A stretch of 64,000 nt of DNA from Apodemus sylvaticus (GCF_947179515.1 NC_067472.1:204184068-204248067); one strand, 5' to 3'. Counted from the first letter of the stretch, positions 48,301-62,065 are shown. Program-made: numbers and translations. Notes: generated from the sequence alone by a model not told the origin.

Positions 48301-51300
48301 GACAAGCCTTGTGTAGAAGTGGTTCCAATTTCTTCTGGATCAGTCACACATGAGTGCAACTGAAGCTTATAAGTAAGGTAAGGCAGAGATGCTGGACAGG
48401 TGTCTCAAGTCTGGAGAACTGGACCCCACAGAGAATACTGAATCTCCAGCCATGTGTTCAATATTTTGCTATCAGGGATCAATTTAGTTTCCTCTGGTAA
48501 CAGAACCTCCTGTGTTGAGTGTTGCCTTTTTCCGTCCTGACAATCTGTCTTGTCAGCTTGTGCAGACATAGCAATATTTCTGGATGTGTCTGTGAGTTGA
48601 TGGTAAGAAAGAAAAATTCTGAGCTTGCCTTGCAGTTCTGAGGCCACAAGGGTCTCTCTTTCCCTACAATACTGTACTATTGTGGATATCCCCTGATGGT
48701 CTGATCTTGAGAATAGACTGTCTTTCTGCTGTGTGCAGCCTCCTAATACCTGATGGGGTTTCTCATAGGCTCACAGCTCTAGTGTAAATGCTCCATATGA
48801 TTGAGCATGCCCACAGCTGGCTTCTTAAAGGAGGACTCTATGAAATACTTGCAGTTTGACTCTATGTCTGGAAGTCACAGACTTGTAAGTAACTTGTGTG
48901 AGACTGTGCCTAAGGAAAATCCCAGCAGGACACAGGACAATACATGTCCAGATCTTAGAATCCAGAGGCCAAAAAATCTGAAGATATGAACTAAGAATAG
49001 AGAAGACATATCTCTGCCTGGGGAAACACAGCAGAACTTTTCCTATTCTCTTACAATTTAGATCCCTGGAGACATATGGTCCATACCTCAGTTAGAAGAC
49101 TTTGTCCAATGAATCCCTCCACACACATAGATATTTTATAGTCAGCCCAGATTCACAACCAAAAATATTGCTCTATCCGCTTAAGCTGACAGTAAAGTCC
49201 AAGGCCCATCTCCCAGACACCAATACACAGAACTCAGAGTAATACTTCCCGCCCATGATGAGGAGCAGAATGAAGGAAAGAATCCCAATGACTTTGAATT
49301 TCTCTCCCAGGCTGCCAGACTGAGTACTGCTCAGAGATACCAGGCCCTCTCACCTCAGACTTTTCTAAATTTTTCATTACAATTCAGAAGAGACCTGTAC
49401 CTGCTGGTCCTCCCTCAGGATTTATGTGAGAAATTCCTCCCCTCAGGAAGGCAGAACACTAAGAAAAGAATCAGGAAATGTGGTGTATTATGTGGAGCCT
49501 TGGAAAAGATATGAACACTTCTCCTGATCTGGGGCCATTTCTTTCCCCTTGATTTTACATGACTGCAAGGGAACATATTTAGAGTATATATCCACACACA
49601 TCACCCTCCAGAGGGAACTATGTGTGACAAGGACTGGCCATCTTGAATTTGATGACTGTATTTGGTTGCTTTTCAGAGTCCATGGAAATGAACACTATAA
49701 TTAGAAATTTTCATGGTAGTTGGGGGCTAGAGCCAGTAATTCTAGTCACTCACAAAATGAAGCTAAAGGCTTCCTACAAACTCAAATCAGCTCCACAGTC
49801 TGAGTGTCATATTACCTAAAGGATAAAGAAGGCAGCCCGAAAGCATAAGGCAGCCAGGGAGGCATAAAGCAGGAATAGACATGGTGCCTAGTTGCAAAGA
49901 GAAAAGGAAACTGCTTTTGTGTCCTTGACTTCGTACCTACTCTGGTAAGCTTTGGAGTATAAATTATCAAGACACCTCAGGACACCTGAGCAGACCTGCT
50001 GACTGCTACAGGAAAGAGCCTAGGACCAGGAGGTGTCAGGATGAATATCTCCAGTTCCACTCAACATATTTTCCTTTTTACTGTATCTCAACAAAGCACA
50101 ATAGCACCCAAAACAACACAGAGAGTAGGAACAATAAGATGTATGCACTGGTGTGGCCTGCGTCATGTGTGTGTGAGAGGATGGGTCTAAGTCCTCCAAG
50201 AGTTGTGTTACCTACATCATCATTCCTCTCCAGAAAGGAGACCAAGATTTTTGCTATGCACAAAATGAGGAGTATCAGTTCCTCATATAAGAAGAACTGG
50301 GTCTTCTTACATTGGGTTGGATTCATGTAAGCAAATGGAACTCGGTAACTGAGGGTACCTCTTGTCTCTCTCTTAGAAACAGCCAGCCTAAATAGTGCTC
50401 TGCACAGAGTCAATCCATTCCAGATCTTCTTCACTGACCATATATAGTCAATAGTGAGCAGTTCGAGTTAAAGGAGCATTTCCTAGTACTTTTACAGCTC
50501 CTTGTATTTTATGTCTTACTCGGAGTAATTCTTCAGTGTTCCAACTTGATACGAATCTGCATGTAAAATGGTTGCTTGCAAGGATGTATTAAAACAGTCT
50601 CTACAGACCACATACCTAAAAGATGTAAAAATGAAACTTAAGTATGCCAAGAGTGTCCTTTCTAATGATTATGTTTTGTATTTATGAAGAAGTACTTCCT
50701 TTGTGCCCAACCAAAGAGATCCTACAAGCTAGGTTTTCAAGTATTTGCACATGCAGAGCATACATCTTTTGATTTTCAAGGGAACACACTATTTGCCTAG
50801 AGAGTCCTTTGGATGAGTATCTCATTTTCAAAGACTGCTGCTCACAAAACAATTGAAATTCTTGTAACTTGCTAAATATAAGCCACAACAAGGTGGTTTG
50901 CTCTTAGGTTTTGTAAGATCTTGGAGTCAGACCTTGAGAAGTGCTGATGTGTGAGGCAGTCTCCTGTGACTTCGTGTTCTTCCATCCAATTGCATCTATT
51001 CTTACTGCAATGCCTACTTCAATAATATAATATGCCCAATTGAAATTTGGCCTTTTGTGTCTTGGGACTCAAATGGGAGATTATAGAGAAAATGAGTAAG
51101 GCACATGAGGCAAAAAGCACAATATACTGCCGGAGAAAAATGTAGGCCAGTGTGGGTTGCAGAGGAAGAACTGCCACACGTAAGGCAACTTATGATAACT
51201 TAGGAAGAGGAGTCCAAAACAGTATATAGGGGAGGGGGATAGCATTGGAGATTGATACACTGACCTCCTGTATCAGTGAGCATTTCTGTTGGCTGGGATT

Positions 51301-51506
51301 TATGGTTTGTATTGGAAGAGAATGCCTGATATGTGTTGATATCAGCCATCAGAACCATGCCATCCCTTGTCTTGGATGGACTGGAAAAGTAGTGGTGATT
51401 TTGAGTAGAGGGAAAACATTGTGGACTATTCTGAGCAAAATTATGGTGTGATCAAAGCCATACTCTAGAAGTTAAAATGAAGGAGATGCAAAGCTGCTTG
51501 GTTAGG
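48301..51506. other. Single-copy DNA, no gene recognised
   Basis: Only short scattered open frames on both strands, none with family resemblance or splice context that I trust. No clear repeat family was identified. Confidence 0.5.
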
Positions 51507-53154
51507 GAAAGTCAGGTGAGGTTTGGGAGCTGATACCATGGAATGATGATAAGGGGGGTGATAGTCTTGTGTGTGTGTGGAGGAGTGATCAGGGGAATTC
51601 AGATATCCAGGTAATAGGGATAAAGTTTGAGGAATCTGAGACAGGGCAGGATTCCAGTTAGGATCATGGTGAGGGCAGTGTTCATCTCATAAACATGAGT
51701 AGGATTTGTATAAGAGGACAGAACTTGAAAGTGAGATGTAGTTATAAAGTGTGCAATTGAAGGCACATGTGAGATATTACAACTACATCAACATTGGGAG
51801 AATGAAGTGAGAAGGCCAGAGAGGGACCTGAGGCACTTAAACATGCAGGCGGCTCATGAACTCGGTAAATATGGAGAACTGGCTGCAAGAGAAACAATTC
51901 CTATCAGCTTAGGTGAATGTCTAATGAGGAAATCAGGGACCACAGTGGGGATGAAGGAACAACAAGGCTGAAAGGGCACTGGATATGAGGTTCACAGAAG
52001 CCATAGGATGGGGACACAGGAAGCAGGAATTCAGGATGGAACCTGCTGGAGTTCTGGGGATATTGACTTAATGTATTTTAAACCATGGAAGGCAGATAAT
52101 GCAATGTCCAGTAATGTCATAAAATCTAGTTATACTGTCACTCTCCTGGACCCCCCAGCATTCAGGAGGATAGAGTGCAAGTTGGTGAATTTGGTGCCAC
52201 GTTGAGTGAACAGTAATATTGTGCCTCAAAACAAAAGTCACTTGATGAGAAATTGGCCATTGTGGATTCTGTTATAACTGTCATACTGAAGCTGGCATCT
52301 AGGCCCTAGAATCTAGGGGAATTTGAAGAGGAGGCTGCTCTTTGGCAATGGGTTAGCAGATTACTGTCATGTAGGAGCTGTGAAATAGTTTGGACATGGT
52401 TTCTTCTTGTTTATTGTTTTTTTTTAATTTTTTACTTTTTCATTGATTTCACTTTAGATTCCCAAAAGCTTGATGTTTTAAATGATAGCTTAGGTGTGAG
52501 TATACATACATAAACACAGTTGATTAATGGCTCATGTGGGAAGCCTCTGTGTTCATACACAACTTAGAGAAAGAAACGAGAATCTGCTAGAAGCCTGCTC
52601 GAAATCTCACTTTCTCCCTCGAAGAATGAAACCCCTCTTGCTCTCACCATGTCTTCCTCCATTTTACATGTGCACTGCTTCCATTCTAACAGTGATTCAA
52701 TTGCAGTGGGTAGAAATGTAACTTTTACAACTGGCTTGCATGGCTTAACCTCTGCAAGATTTATCACCATTCATGCAAGCAATTGTTTGGTGGGTTTTTA
52801 CATATGGAGACCCAGTGAAGGAAGAAGAAAAGTAATGGAAAAAGACATAGTATGATCATATGACAGTAATACTATACCACATCAGAAGGACAGAAGTAGC
52901 TCCTTCTCACATAGGGAGAAATCCCATGGGTCTCAGGGGCAGGATACAATAAAAACAGCTGCATTATCAAAGAGATTGTTGAAGAAGTTATCAGAAATAT
53001 TGATGAAGCAATAAGTCTGCTGTTGTCAGGAAGGAAGCAGAGATTGGTTAGAAGTGAAGACAAAACTTGGAATAGTTACTGTCTAGACATCAGGTTTAAC
53101 TAAGCGTGGATGACCAAAAGGGCCTTGTCCTAACTGAGGGACAAGCTAAAAGTA

Positions 53155-53510
53155 AGTGTAGTGGTTGGAATACTCCTGTCCCAGGCAGGGTATTGTGGGG
53201 TATGGCCTTGATGGACTAGCATTGGCATTGTTGCCTCCAACAATGTCTCTTTGCGCATGAACTTTGAGGTCCTCCTTGAGAGAGGAGGAGTCATTTTTCT
53301 CCTTTTTGCCTTTCAAACGAGATGTAGAACTCTATGCTCACCAGGCACCATGTTTGCCTGAATGCTATCATACTTTCTGCTATGTCGATAACAGACCAAA
53401 CCTCAGTACCTGTAAGCCAGCCCCAATTAAATGTTGTCCTTTATAAGTGTTGGATTAACCATGATGTTGATTCACAAGAATGAAAACACTAACTAAGGCA
53501 CTAAATGAGA
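53155..53510 (+). mobile_element. Probable rodent ERVL-MaLR-type solo LTR
   Basis: The order 'gtggttggaata', 'tggccttgatggactagcattg', 'caacaatgtctctttgcgcatgaact', 'accaggcaccatg', 'gtaagccagccccaattaaatg' and a final 'aacactaactaaggca' recalls a common rodent MaLR-class LTR. AATTAAA is the probable poly(A) signal. No internal region is present. It lies in a 0.7 kb block absent from the left duplication member. Confidence 0.5.
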
Positions 53511-54468
53511 AAAATGCAGTACATTTTGAACATTATGAATTAGGAGGACAAAGAAGATGGTTCCACATTACTGCTGCACATGACAGATGGCAGTCTACAT
53601 TCAAGGATTATTTTGGAAATCACAGGAGAGAACAGATTGTTAATGTTCCTTGTGCCTCCCTTCCTTGGTGAATCAAGCATAGCTGGCTGGGCTAACTTAG
53701 AATTCTTTGCTTCTTTTGTCTTCTCAGACCCATCCAACCCAGACAGCCTTCTGGTCAAGTGCAGAACTGCACACACATTTTGGATATCAAGTGGTGCTCC
53801 CTGAATCCATTGCTGTGGTGTGTGCCCCCAAGTATAAATATGTGAGATAAGTATGTGAGATTCAAGTCTGGAATTTACAATACAAAATCACCAATGTCTC
53901 AAAACTATTTAAAAACTGTCTTGGTACAGAATGTCTTGACTGATTGCTATGAATGCCTTCCTTTTATGTGCATATTCTAATGATCACCAACCACTCTTAA
54001 AAGACAGGATGACACCACTGCTGGTTTTTAAGACAGCCTTTTAAGAAGTAACTTTAAGAGGCAGAGATTGAAGAAATTCAACAGGAAACACTATATGGGA
54101 GTTCCATGTCTCTTCCTTCCCAACGCTGTATTCTTCTGAATTCTTCAGGCAAAGTAGTGTTGGATAAGCAATGAATGTGATTAATTTATAATATGTTTTG
54201 TCACTTGATGTCCTAAAGAAACAAGCTAACCCCAGTTTTATATTATTGTCCCTTGTTCCTCACAATCAATGGGCAAGAATTCATTGTGCAAGAAAGGGAT
54301 CCAGAGACAGTGAGACAGAGAATTTTTTACACACAGGGGAAAGAGAAGGAGGACACAGAGGACAGAGTGGAGGACATTGAGAAGATTAGGAGAAGGAGGA
54401 GGACTATGAAAAATAGAAGGAAAATGAATATCGAGAGAAAGAATACAAAGAAGGAAGGAAGGAAGAGA

Positions 54469-54480
54469 GGGAGAGAGAGA

Positions 54481-54552
<72 letters not shown>
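54469..54552. repeat. (GA)n microsatellite in a purine-rich tract
   Basis: About 40 GA units inside a longer purine-rich stretch (54330-54900). The corresponding left-copy region (2820-3260) is also purine-rich but has no long GA run. Open frames crossing it are artefacts. Confidence 0.95.
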
Positions 54553-54555
<3 letters not shown>

Positions 54556-55344
54556 TAGATGGAAGAGAAGGGGAAAGAAATCAAAGACAAGAAAGGACAA
54601 AAATAAGAAACTAGAGGGCAATTAAGATTGGACAGGGATGACAAGGTCTAGAAGGAGGACAAAGATGACAATGATGAATTGCAAAAGGAAGATAAGTTCA
54701 CAGTTTCTAAGAGAATGGCAACATTTTGCAGAGAAGATGAGACGAGAGTTGGGAGGAAAAGAGAGAGATAAGAAGGGAAAGAGAAAAGGGAGAGATAGGG
54801 AGAGACATATGAGAAAGAAGAGAAGAGGAATGAGGAATGGAAAATTGAATGAAAGGAGGAAGGTGGAGAGAAAGGTGGAGATGAGAGACAGGAAACTTGG
54901 GCTTGGAGGCAAATGTGTGCAACTGTGAGTCTGCCTTTTCTCATTTCAGAATTGGAATTTTCACACTGGTACCTACTGGATTAAAATAAATACCCAATTA
55001 TCTACAGAGTGGGCTCCATGCCCACAGACAGGACACAGCTCTCTTTTGTGTATGTATCTTTGTGCAAGTAATCAAGGCCGTGTTTTCAGTCAGGACACAG
55101 TGCTGATTGGTTTTTATCATTTTTTCCTTACCCTCCTGGCAGTTCAGCTTCATCACCCCCTTCTTAGAAATCCATAGTAACCAAATATCTATGATTCTGG
55201 GATTAGTGAATGTACGTTTTCTCATATTTGAAATCTGATCATTCACTGTCTCTGAGATGCTATTCCTTTCTGCCCCATAATCCTGATATCTGAGGATACT
55301 AATACTCTCAGAAAAAGATTAAGGAAAGAGGACGTGTGTGTACC

Positions 55345-55425
55345 TCAGAGTCAGAGTGTGAGAGCAGCATGCTTGAGGCTCTGAATTCCATCCCCAGTAA
55401 CATGAGGAAAAGAACAAAGTATGAA
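55345..55425 (+). mobile_element. ID-like SINE relic (right duplication member)
   Basis: Counterpart of 3705-3785, including the phrase ATCCCCAGTAACATG. Confidence 0.5.
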
Positions 55426-55841
55426 ACTCATTAGCTTATTTAATGCTTATTCCCTGTTACTTTGTTCTTTATCAATGTCAGTTACAAACTTTCAGTCAGA
55501 GATCTGTATGCAAAGGACAAACTTGCACAAAAGGTAAATTATGCAAATCTTGTTCTGGAATTTTTTCTAGAAGTGTATGGTTCTCACCATCTAGGGAGGT
55601 GGTTTCTTCTCCTATGTTGTGGTCTGTGATCTCACACTTAGTATGATCAGATCTCTGCGTGTCCGATCAGACCCAGATAGTAAGATTCTATCTCTTTACT
55701 GCCTATCAGCCAGGACTCTTCCATTGAGTATAGATTCAGAGGAGATGCAGCAACATAGGGAAAGGACCAAAACGTGTCCCATGAAATAGATAAGAACCAG
55801 AAATTCAGTCATAGAGATCCAAAGTAATCTAAGATACTAAA

Positions 55842-55845
<4 letters not shown>

Positions 55846-55914
<69 letters not shown>
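55846..55914. repeat. (CT)n microsatellite
   Basis: About 34 CT units with one TT interruption, followed by TGTGTG. Confidence 0.95.
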
Positions 55915-56857
55915 GTGTGTGCTTCTATATACTTATAAATGTATATGTGTATACATTTTGCATTATTCTCCTTATCAAAAATGCTGAGACCTAATAAATT
56001 TTAAGATTTCTTTTATAAGACACATATATTATCTTCCTTCTGTAGCATCATTGTGTAGACATGTGAAAACAGATACTATTTTTAGTTTATGCCTTTATCT
56101 GTGGTTTCAGTACCTGTTGTGGTGAGAAGAGTTTGGCAGATGCCCTAGATCTGGAGTCAGGTTATTGTGAAGTGCTTGCTTCCCTGCACGATCAGTGGAT
56201 ACTGTTACACACTGTAAGATTTCCCCAGATTCCCTTTGTGTACTCTCATGGATCAAAAGCAGAGAATGATTTTTAGTTGAATGTGAGAAAGACTTTTCTT
56301 GCAGATCTGATCTAAACTACATAGCCCTATCTTGGGAGACAATAATGTTTAGGTACTGGGATGTTAAAAAGATTGCACGATTATAAAAATGCCTAGAACT
56401 CCAATCCAAAGGTTCTCTGTTGTAAAGACCCTTTCTAGTTCTGGCCAATGTAAAGCATACCTGTAATGCCAGCAGCAGGGCAGCTATGGCAGGTGAATCA
56501 TGAGTAAGAAGCTATCTGACCCTACATAGACAAACTGTGATAGACTGATTAATCCTTCCGTTTCTGTATGCCATATTTGAGCATCCCTCAAAAATTATTA
56601 GGTAACTTTTACTATGTGATTTATATCATGACTCCAATATGACACTGCACTTACTGGTCCTTGTAATAAAGCAATATTTTGCAAGTGACTCTGGATAAAA
56701 TGTGCCAAGGTACGTGGTTGTGACACACCTACTCTGACCATAAGGAGAACTATGTAGGAGTACTGGTCCCTAGACCCTTTCCCATAGCTGCCACCAACAC
56801 TGCCATCACACTCTCTAGGCTGAGAACTATTGCCCTACAGTGAGCTTTTTAATTAGA

Positions 56858-57045
56858 GGTTGGGGACAGGGCTCAGTAGGGAGAGTGCTTGTTTTTCAAG
56901 CTTTAGGCCCTGGATCTAGTTCCCAGCACTTCTGGAATCTGCCAAGGTGCTGCTTGCCTTTAATACAGCACTGGAGAGCAGGTGTCAGGAGGATAATGCC
57001 AAGATCCTTCTGTGTTCTCTAGGATATATGGTGTAGCCTAGATCA
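56858..57045 (+). mobile_element. B4-like SINE relic (right duplication member)
   Basis: Counterpart of 5220-5400 and better preserved: GGGGACAGGGCTCAGTAGGGAG-type head, then GTTCCCAGCACTTCTGG, then a B1-like part with GCTTGCCTTTAATACAGCACT. Confidence 0.6.
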
Positions 57046-57466
57046 CATGAGACTCTCCTTTAGTATAATATAAAATGTATAAGTTGTTTCAAAATGGGAG
57101 TTTTCCATGACTTATCAACATTTCCTTTTCTCCAATTGCAGGACTGCAGTCATGTCACCACCTGGAACATCAAGGTAACTGTCACATATTTGAGATGAAT
57201 CAAATCTCACTTACCTTCTGTTGTGGGAGTGTGTGTGTGTGAAAGTTTAAGTATGTTTGTGTGTGTCTGCATATGCACCTATATATGTCTCTGTGTGTTT
57301 TATATATGTGAATGTATTATATATTTGTATGTAGTGTAGTGTAAATATCTGTTCAATGGGTGTTATGCATGTTGTTTCTATGTCATGCATATTGTATCCA
57401 TGTCATTTATGTGCACTGGTGTGAATGGAAGGCATACTATTATCATATACAGTGCCCAGAAGGAAA

Positions 57467-57600
57467 TATATATATATATATAGTTACAGTTATAGTTACA
57501 TTCTTATATAATTATACAGTTATATATATATAGTTATATATAGTTGTATATATAGTTATATATAGTTATATATATATATAGTTTTATATATAAATATAGT
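57467..57600. repeat. TATA/AGTTATA palindromic low-complexity tract
   Basis: Repeated TATATATAGTTATA-type units, self-complementary over long spans. Absent at the left paralogous position (about 5820). Confidence 0.85.
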
Positions 57601-59024
57601 CTATATAAGTTTTATTTAAAGATAGAATGGTATATGACGAGTTCATAGCAATTAGAAATTAATTATTTTATATAGCATATTTATTAAGAGCTTAAGACAA
57701 AATTTTTGACCATGCACCAGTATGCGTGTAAGGCTCCAGTGCACCCAAATCTAGTCTGCCTTACCTGATGCAGGGTCAATATGGGACAGATTGCAATTCC
57801 AACAATAACCTACTGCCAAAGAAACATATCTCAATGGTCCCAGATATTGGTCTATATTTTTCATCTACTCAAAATGTAACCCTGAATAACAAATTGATTT
57901 TTGAATAATTAAGAGAATTTTCTGACTCAAGAGAAACTTACTTTCTTTTGGGTTGACTTTAATCTGAGATGAGTCTACACCAATATTCAGTTTCTAATAC
58001 AAACTGCATAATATGATGTTTCTCCACATGACACTCTTCATTATAGTCTGGTACCCCATCATGGGAAACTGAAAAAGATGTATTTCCAGGAAAAGATGCT
58101 AGTGTTTCTGCTAGGTTCCCAGAAGCAATTTTGTGGATGCCAATTGAGGCTTATACCATTAAAGTAGTGACAGCTGTACTTTGATTTTCACTTCATATTG
58201 AATTTGCAGTTCATCATAGATGTGAAAAGAACTTTGATAACACAGTGACCACCTCTCAAACCCTGGAATACAAGAGGAGATGACTACAGCCCTGAGGAAG
58301 TTGTTACATTTATATAAAAATAAATAGGAAAAGGAAGACTTTCTCCACTCCTCATACGCCATGTCACTTGCTCCAGTTTGTCCAGTCCTGCAACCAAGTT
58401 GTCCTGATGGTCATATTCCTGACTGACCAATCTAGCCACAAAACACATCATAATATACCAGGAAAATCTATCTGGCCTAGAGACAGTAAAGACCTTGCCT
58501 GAACATGTTTTCTACAGCATGTGATTTCCATGAATTGCTAATGACTTGTCCACTGAGGATAGAGTTTGTGTCTACCTCACACAAAGTTACTGTCTTGAAC
58601 AAGGGATGACACGACAAACTCACTGTTGCTGACAGACTGGCAGAAAGAAGCTCACTATGACCTGAGGGTGGACAACTATTCTCTTCAATGCCTCTGACTT
58701 TGGCCCTGTGCACAAGTGAAGCTAATCAGAACACATTGATGTTTCCCTAAAATTTCACAGAATCCCTTCTTTTATTTACATAATTGAATGCTCAAAGAGA
58801 TTCCTAGATTCTTTAAAAAGTTATTTTAATTCTATAGTAAAAGTTAACTTTGATTCAAACTCTCGAGTCTTGTGCCTATTCCTGTTTCCCAAAAGCACAT
58901 TAAATGAGAGGCCTGACTGTCAGGAAATAGGATTGGCAGGTGATGGTGGACAACCTTGTCCTGGTTATTTATTTCTCTTTTCTCTCCTTTCCACCTTTTC
59001 CTTCTCCCTTCTTTTTCCTTGTGA

Positions 59025-59165
59025 CTGGATTTCTGTGTGAAACAATGTCTGTCCTGAAGCCCGGTAGTACTTATGTTGTCCAGGCTGACAGGGTTCTTAG
59101 AAAAAAAACATCTGTTCCTGCCTCCCAGGTGCTGTGATTAAAGACTTTTTGGGTACTATGGCTGG
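59025..59165 (-). mobile_element. B1-like SINE relic
   Basis: On the plus strand the order 'gtgtgaaacaatgtctgtcctg', 'ttgtccaggctgacagg', 'cctgcctcccaggtgctgtgattaaag' is that of an antisense B1. It belongs to the 0.9 kb block missing from the left duplication member. Confidence 0.7.
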
Positions 59166-59344
59166 AAACTTTGACATTTATCCTTTCACATTGACTCAGC
59201 ACTTGTTTGCAACACTCAGAGAGTAAATAAGGCTATGCACTAACAGATTTCCATGTGAGAGTGATCTACAATGTATCTTGATGACATTTAGTCCTTGCTG
59301 CCCTCTTGCATGCTTCCCCAATTAAAAAAAGAGGAAGTCTCTCC

Positions 59345-59690
59345 TCTTATGGTTTGATCTTGAAAATATCATCCTAAGTGAGGTAACCCAGTCACAAAAG
59401 AATACACATGGAATGCAATCTCTGATAAGTGGATATTAATTAGCCCAGAAGCTCTGAATACCCAAGGCACAAATAGCATAACAAATGACTCCCATGAAAG
59501 AGGGCCCTGATCCTGGAAAGGATTGATCTAGCATTGGAGGGGAGTATCAGGAGAGAGAAAAAGGAAGGAGGTGATTGGAGAATGGGTGGAGAGAAGAAGG
59601 TTTATGGGACATATCGGGAGGGGGGATCTGGGAAAGGGGAAATCATTTGGAATGTAAACAAAGAATAAAAAATAAAAATATAAAAAAAGA
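59345..59690 (+). mobile_element. L1 3' end fragment
   Basis: From the last ORF2 codons (AATATCATCCTAAGTGAGG) through a rat-type 3' UTR to an A-rich tail ending with AATAAAAAATAAAAATA. Severely 5'-truncated. No counterpart in the left duplication member (near 7060), so it inserted after the old duplication or was lost there. Confidence 0.85.
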
Positions 59691-59696
59691 AATGCA

Positions 59697-59697
<1 letters not shown>

Positions 59698-59734
<37 letters not shown>

Positions 59735-59757
59735 CCCTCCCTCTCTCTCCTCCTCTC
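59698..59757. repeat. (TC)n microsatellite
   Basis: CT units adjoining the L1 tail, then CCCCCTCC-interrupted units. Confidence 0.9.
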
Positions 59758-60544
59758 TGTACATGAGTGTTTGTTTCTCTATATGTGTTTACTGTGTGTT
59801 TCTATCCTGAGAAACACCTATGCTAGATGTTCTCTGGAGTTAAGGAGCACTTTCAGGCATCAGGTATTTCCTACTATCATGTGGGATCCCAAGATCAAAC
59901 TCTTCTTGTCAGGCATGGTTGCAAGGGCTGTCTTCCTGGAAGCCAAGGGGCCTGTATCATTTAAAAAACCTGCCTTGTTTAATCAGGGTGTCTTGCACAT
60001 CTTCTTGTGACATCCTATAAATTCTGGGCAAAATCCCACCTCATACCCCCAAACAGTTGCTATTAATAGCTCGTCTGCTAAGGCTAGAGCAGGAGCTTCT
60101 TTCATATGCATGATAGAATACTGAAAAGCCTTTACGTTTTAAAGCTGGAGTGGAAGTAAACACAGCTGCTGGGCATTTATGAATGCAATTGCTTGTCCTG
60201 TCCAGAACAGAGGTTAACACAGCAATACTCCCCACCCTCCTTCTATTATACTGTTTCTGGGTTATGTTACACCATACCCTCTGAGTGGTGAGGTCTGGTA
60301 TTTATCTGTGTTCTATAAATTACTTATTTGGGATCAAACACTCAACATTTAGTCTCTACAATATAAGGAGTAAATAAATCTATACATTAACAGATGCAAA
60401 AGGAGTTTCTGTGACCAATGGGAAAAGTAGCACTAATCTATGGACATAACCACATTCAGGAAGGAGACTGACATGTCCAAAATAGCATTTGTTTGTTTCC
60501 TCTTGGTCAATGTATGGGATTAGGATGAGATTTAGAGCCTGTTA

Positions 60545-60830
60545 TGCTTGTCTCTAGATGGGCCCTGACAGATACAGATGAGAAAACTAGCAGCCATCCA
60601 TTGGACTGAGCATGAGGTTCACAATGGAGGAGTTGGAGGGTGGACTGGAGGAAGTGGGGTAGGGTTGCAGCCCCATGGGAAGAATGATGATTTGGTCAAC
60701 CACACACCCCAGGGCTCCCAGAGACTAAGCCATCAACCCAGAAGTACACATGGTTCCAGCCAAAAATGTGGCAGAAGAATGCCTTGTTGGTCATCAGTGG
60801 CAGGAGAGGTCCTTGGTCCCTAAGCCCCTC
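60545..60830 (+). mobile_element. Old L1 3' UTR fragment
   Basis: The series 'gccctgacagatacag', 'gcagccatccattggactgagca', 'gcagccccatgggaagaa', 'cagagactaagccatcaaccc' and 'ggtcatcagtggcaggagaggtcc' parallels the older L1 3' UTR at 21860-22150. It lies exactly where alignment with the left duplication member ends. Confidence 0.75.
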
Positions 60831-61089
60831 CCCCCTGAGCTCCTCCAACTGCCAAGTTCCACAGAGAGAACACTCTAACTGCCCTACAGGCTGGCCTCAG
60901 TCTCCCCATCCACACTCCATCCTTACAGAGTAGCCCAAGCACAGAAGTCGAAATCGCAGCCATCCCTACCCTGGGAAGCTCTGTGCCCAACCCCACGAAC
61001 AGGTTTATATCCCTGTCGTATATTAAATTCTTTGTTGCTTTGCATTTGAGCAGAGGCAGATGCACCAGAGGAAGTTAAGTTCGGTTCTT
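60831..61089. other. GC-richer stretch, unassigned
   Basis: C-rich DNA with no frame or repeat that I recognise. It may be part of a decayed LTR continuing to the right. Confidence 0.35.
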
Positions 61090-61545
61090 TCTCCCAGCCC
61101 CATTCTCCCAGGAAGAAGACTCAAACTCAAAATATATTTATAAATACACTCATCATATAGTTAGGCTCATTTCTGACTTGATCATAACAAAAATTAATCC
61201 ATTTATTCTAATTGATATTCAGCTGTGTGTCTGTTTACCTTTGTTCAGCTAACATGGGCCTGTTTTTTCAGTTTCCCAGGCACATCTTCCACCCAGCACT
61301 CTCCCAGAATTCTTTTTGCCTCCTGTATGCCCGCCTCCTTCATTGTGCCTAAGCTATAGGCCATCAGATTTTAATTGGCAGGTGCCTCATCCATACAGAT
61401 AGAAGATATTCTCTCCACACAGCCCTCTGGGTTTTTCCTTCCCAAATAAACTTTGGTGTGTGATTTTTGAGCTGTGTGACTCTATAGAATCCCTTGCCTT
61501 CTGATTGCCAGGTTACTTTTCTATCCCTGTTGTAACATGTACAGG
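61090..61545 (+). mobile_element. Possible LTR-like fragment
   Basis: A CCAAATAAACTTTGGTGTGTG poly(A)-signal region followed by a T/G-rich U5-like end and preceded by a C-rich U3-like stretch suggests a retroviral-type LTR. I see no primer-binding site, target-site duplication or internal genes. Weak call. Confidence 0.25.
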
Positions 61546-61696
61546 GGGTTCCATCTCATATGACATGGCCTGAACTCAGATTGTTTAGTTACTCCCACAT
61601 CTTTTGTGTCACTATTGCTGTGGCATATTTTCAGTCAAGATATTAAAAATAATTATGTCTTTCTTGGTTATATAAGCATAAGTGTTTTGCATGAAT

Positions 61697-61719
61697 GAGT
61701 GTGTGTGTGTGTGTGAGTG

Positions 61720-61755
<36 letters not shown>
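61697..61755. repeat. (GT)n microsatellite
   Basis: About 29 GT units with a GA and a GC interruption. Confidence 0.95.
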
Positions 61756-62065
61756 ATGTGTATTCATATGTGTGGATGCTGGTGCATGCCACAATGTACA
61801 TCTGAAAATCACAGGACAACCTAGAGTATCTGCCTTCATGTTCCACCATTTTGGAGGCAGGGTCATATGATAATTTTTCTGCTGTGTATGCCAGGCTAGC
61901 TGGACCATGGGGTCTGGGGATTCAGTCTCTGCCTCCCATCTCCCCAGTAGTGTTGGGGTTGTAGACAATTACTCTATGTGTCTAGCTTGCACATGGGCTC
62001 CAGGCATACAAACTCTGTCAGTCCTCACTGTTGTACATAAGGCACCTTGACCTAATGAGCCACTC
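61756..62065 (-). mobile_element. Probable decayed rodent SINE
   Basis: The plus strand shows 'gtggatgctggtgcatgcc', 'gaggcagggtcatatg', 'gtatgccaggctagctgg', 'cagtctctgcctcccatctccccagtagtgttggggttgtag' and a tRNA-like end ('cttgacctaatgagccactcc'). This order is typical of a common composite rodent SINE in antisense. The family name is uncertain. Confidence 0.45.

Larger units (their letters stand above)
51507..60540. repeat. Right member of the old segmental duplication
   Basis: This is the direct-orientation partner of 1-8145. The shared order covers single-copy DNA, an ID-like SINE, CT/TG microsatellites and a B4-like SINE. Extra material here comprises an LTR-like stretch (about 53155-53510), long GA and CT microsatellites, a B1 relic and an L1 3' end (59345-59690). 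The alignment fades at about 60540, where an L1 3' UTR fragment begins. The left boundary cannot be fixed because the partner leaves the window. Confidence 0.8.

Noticed and set aside
54238..54944. Ser/Leu-rich and Arg/Glu-rich open frames up to 127 codons
   Set aside because: They are translations of the GA/CT microsatellite and the surrounding purine tract.
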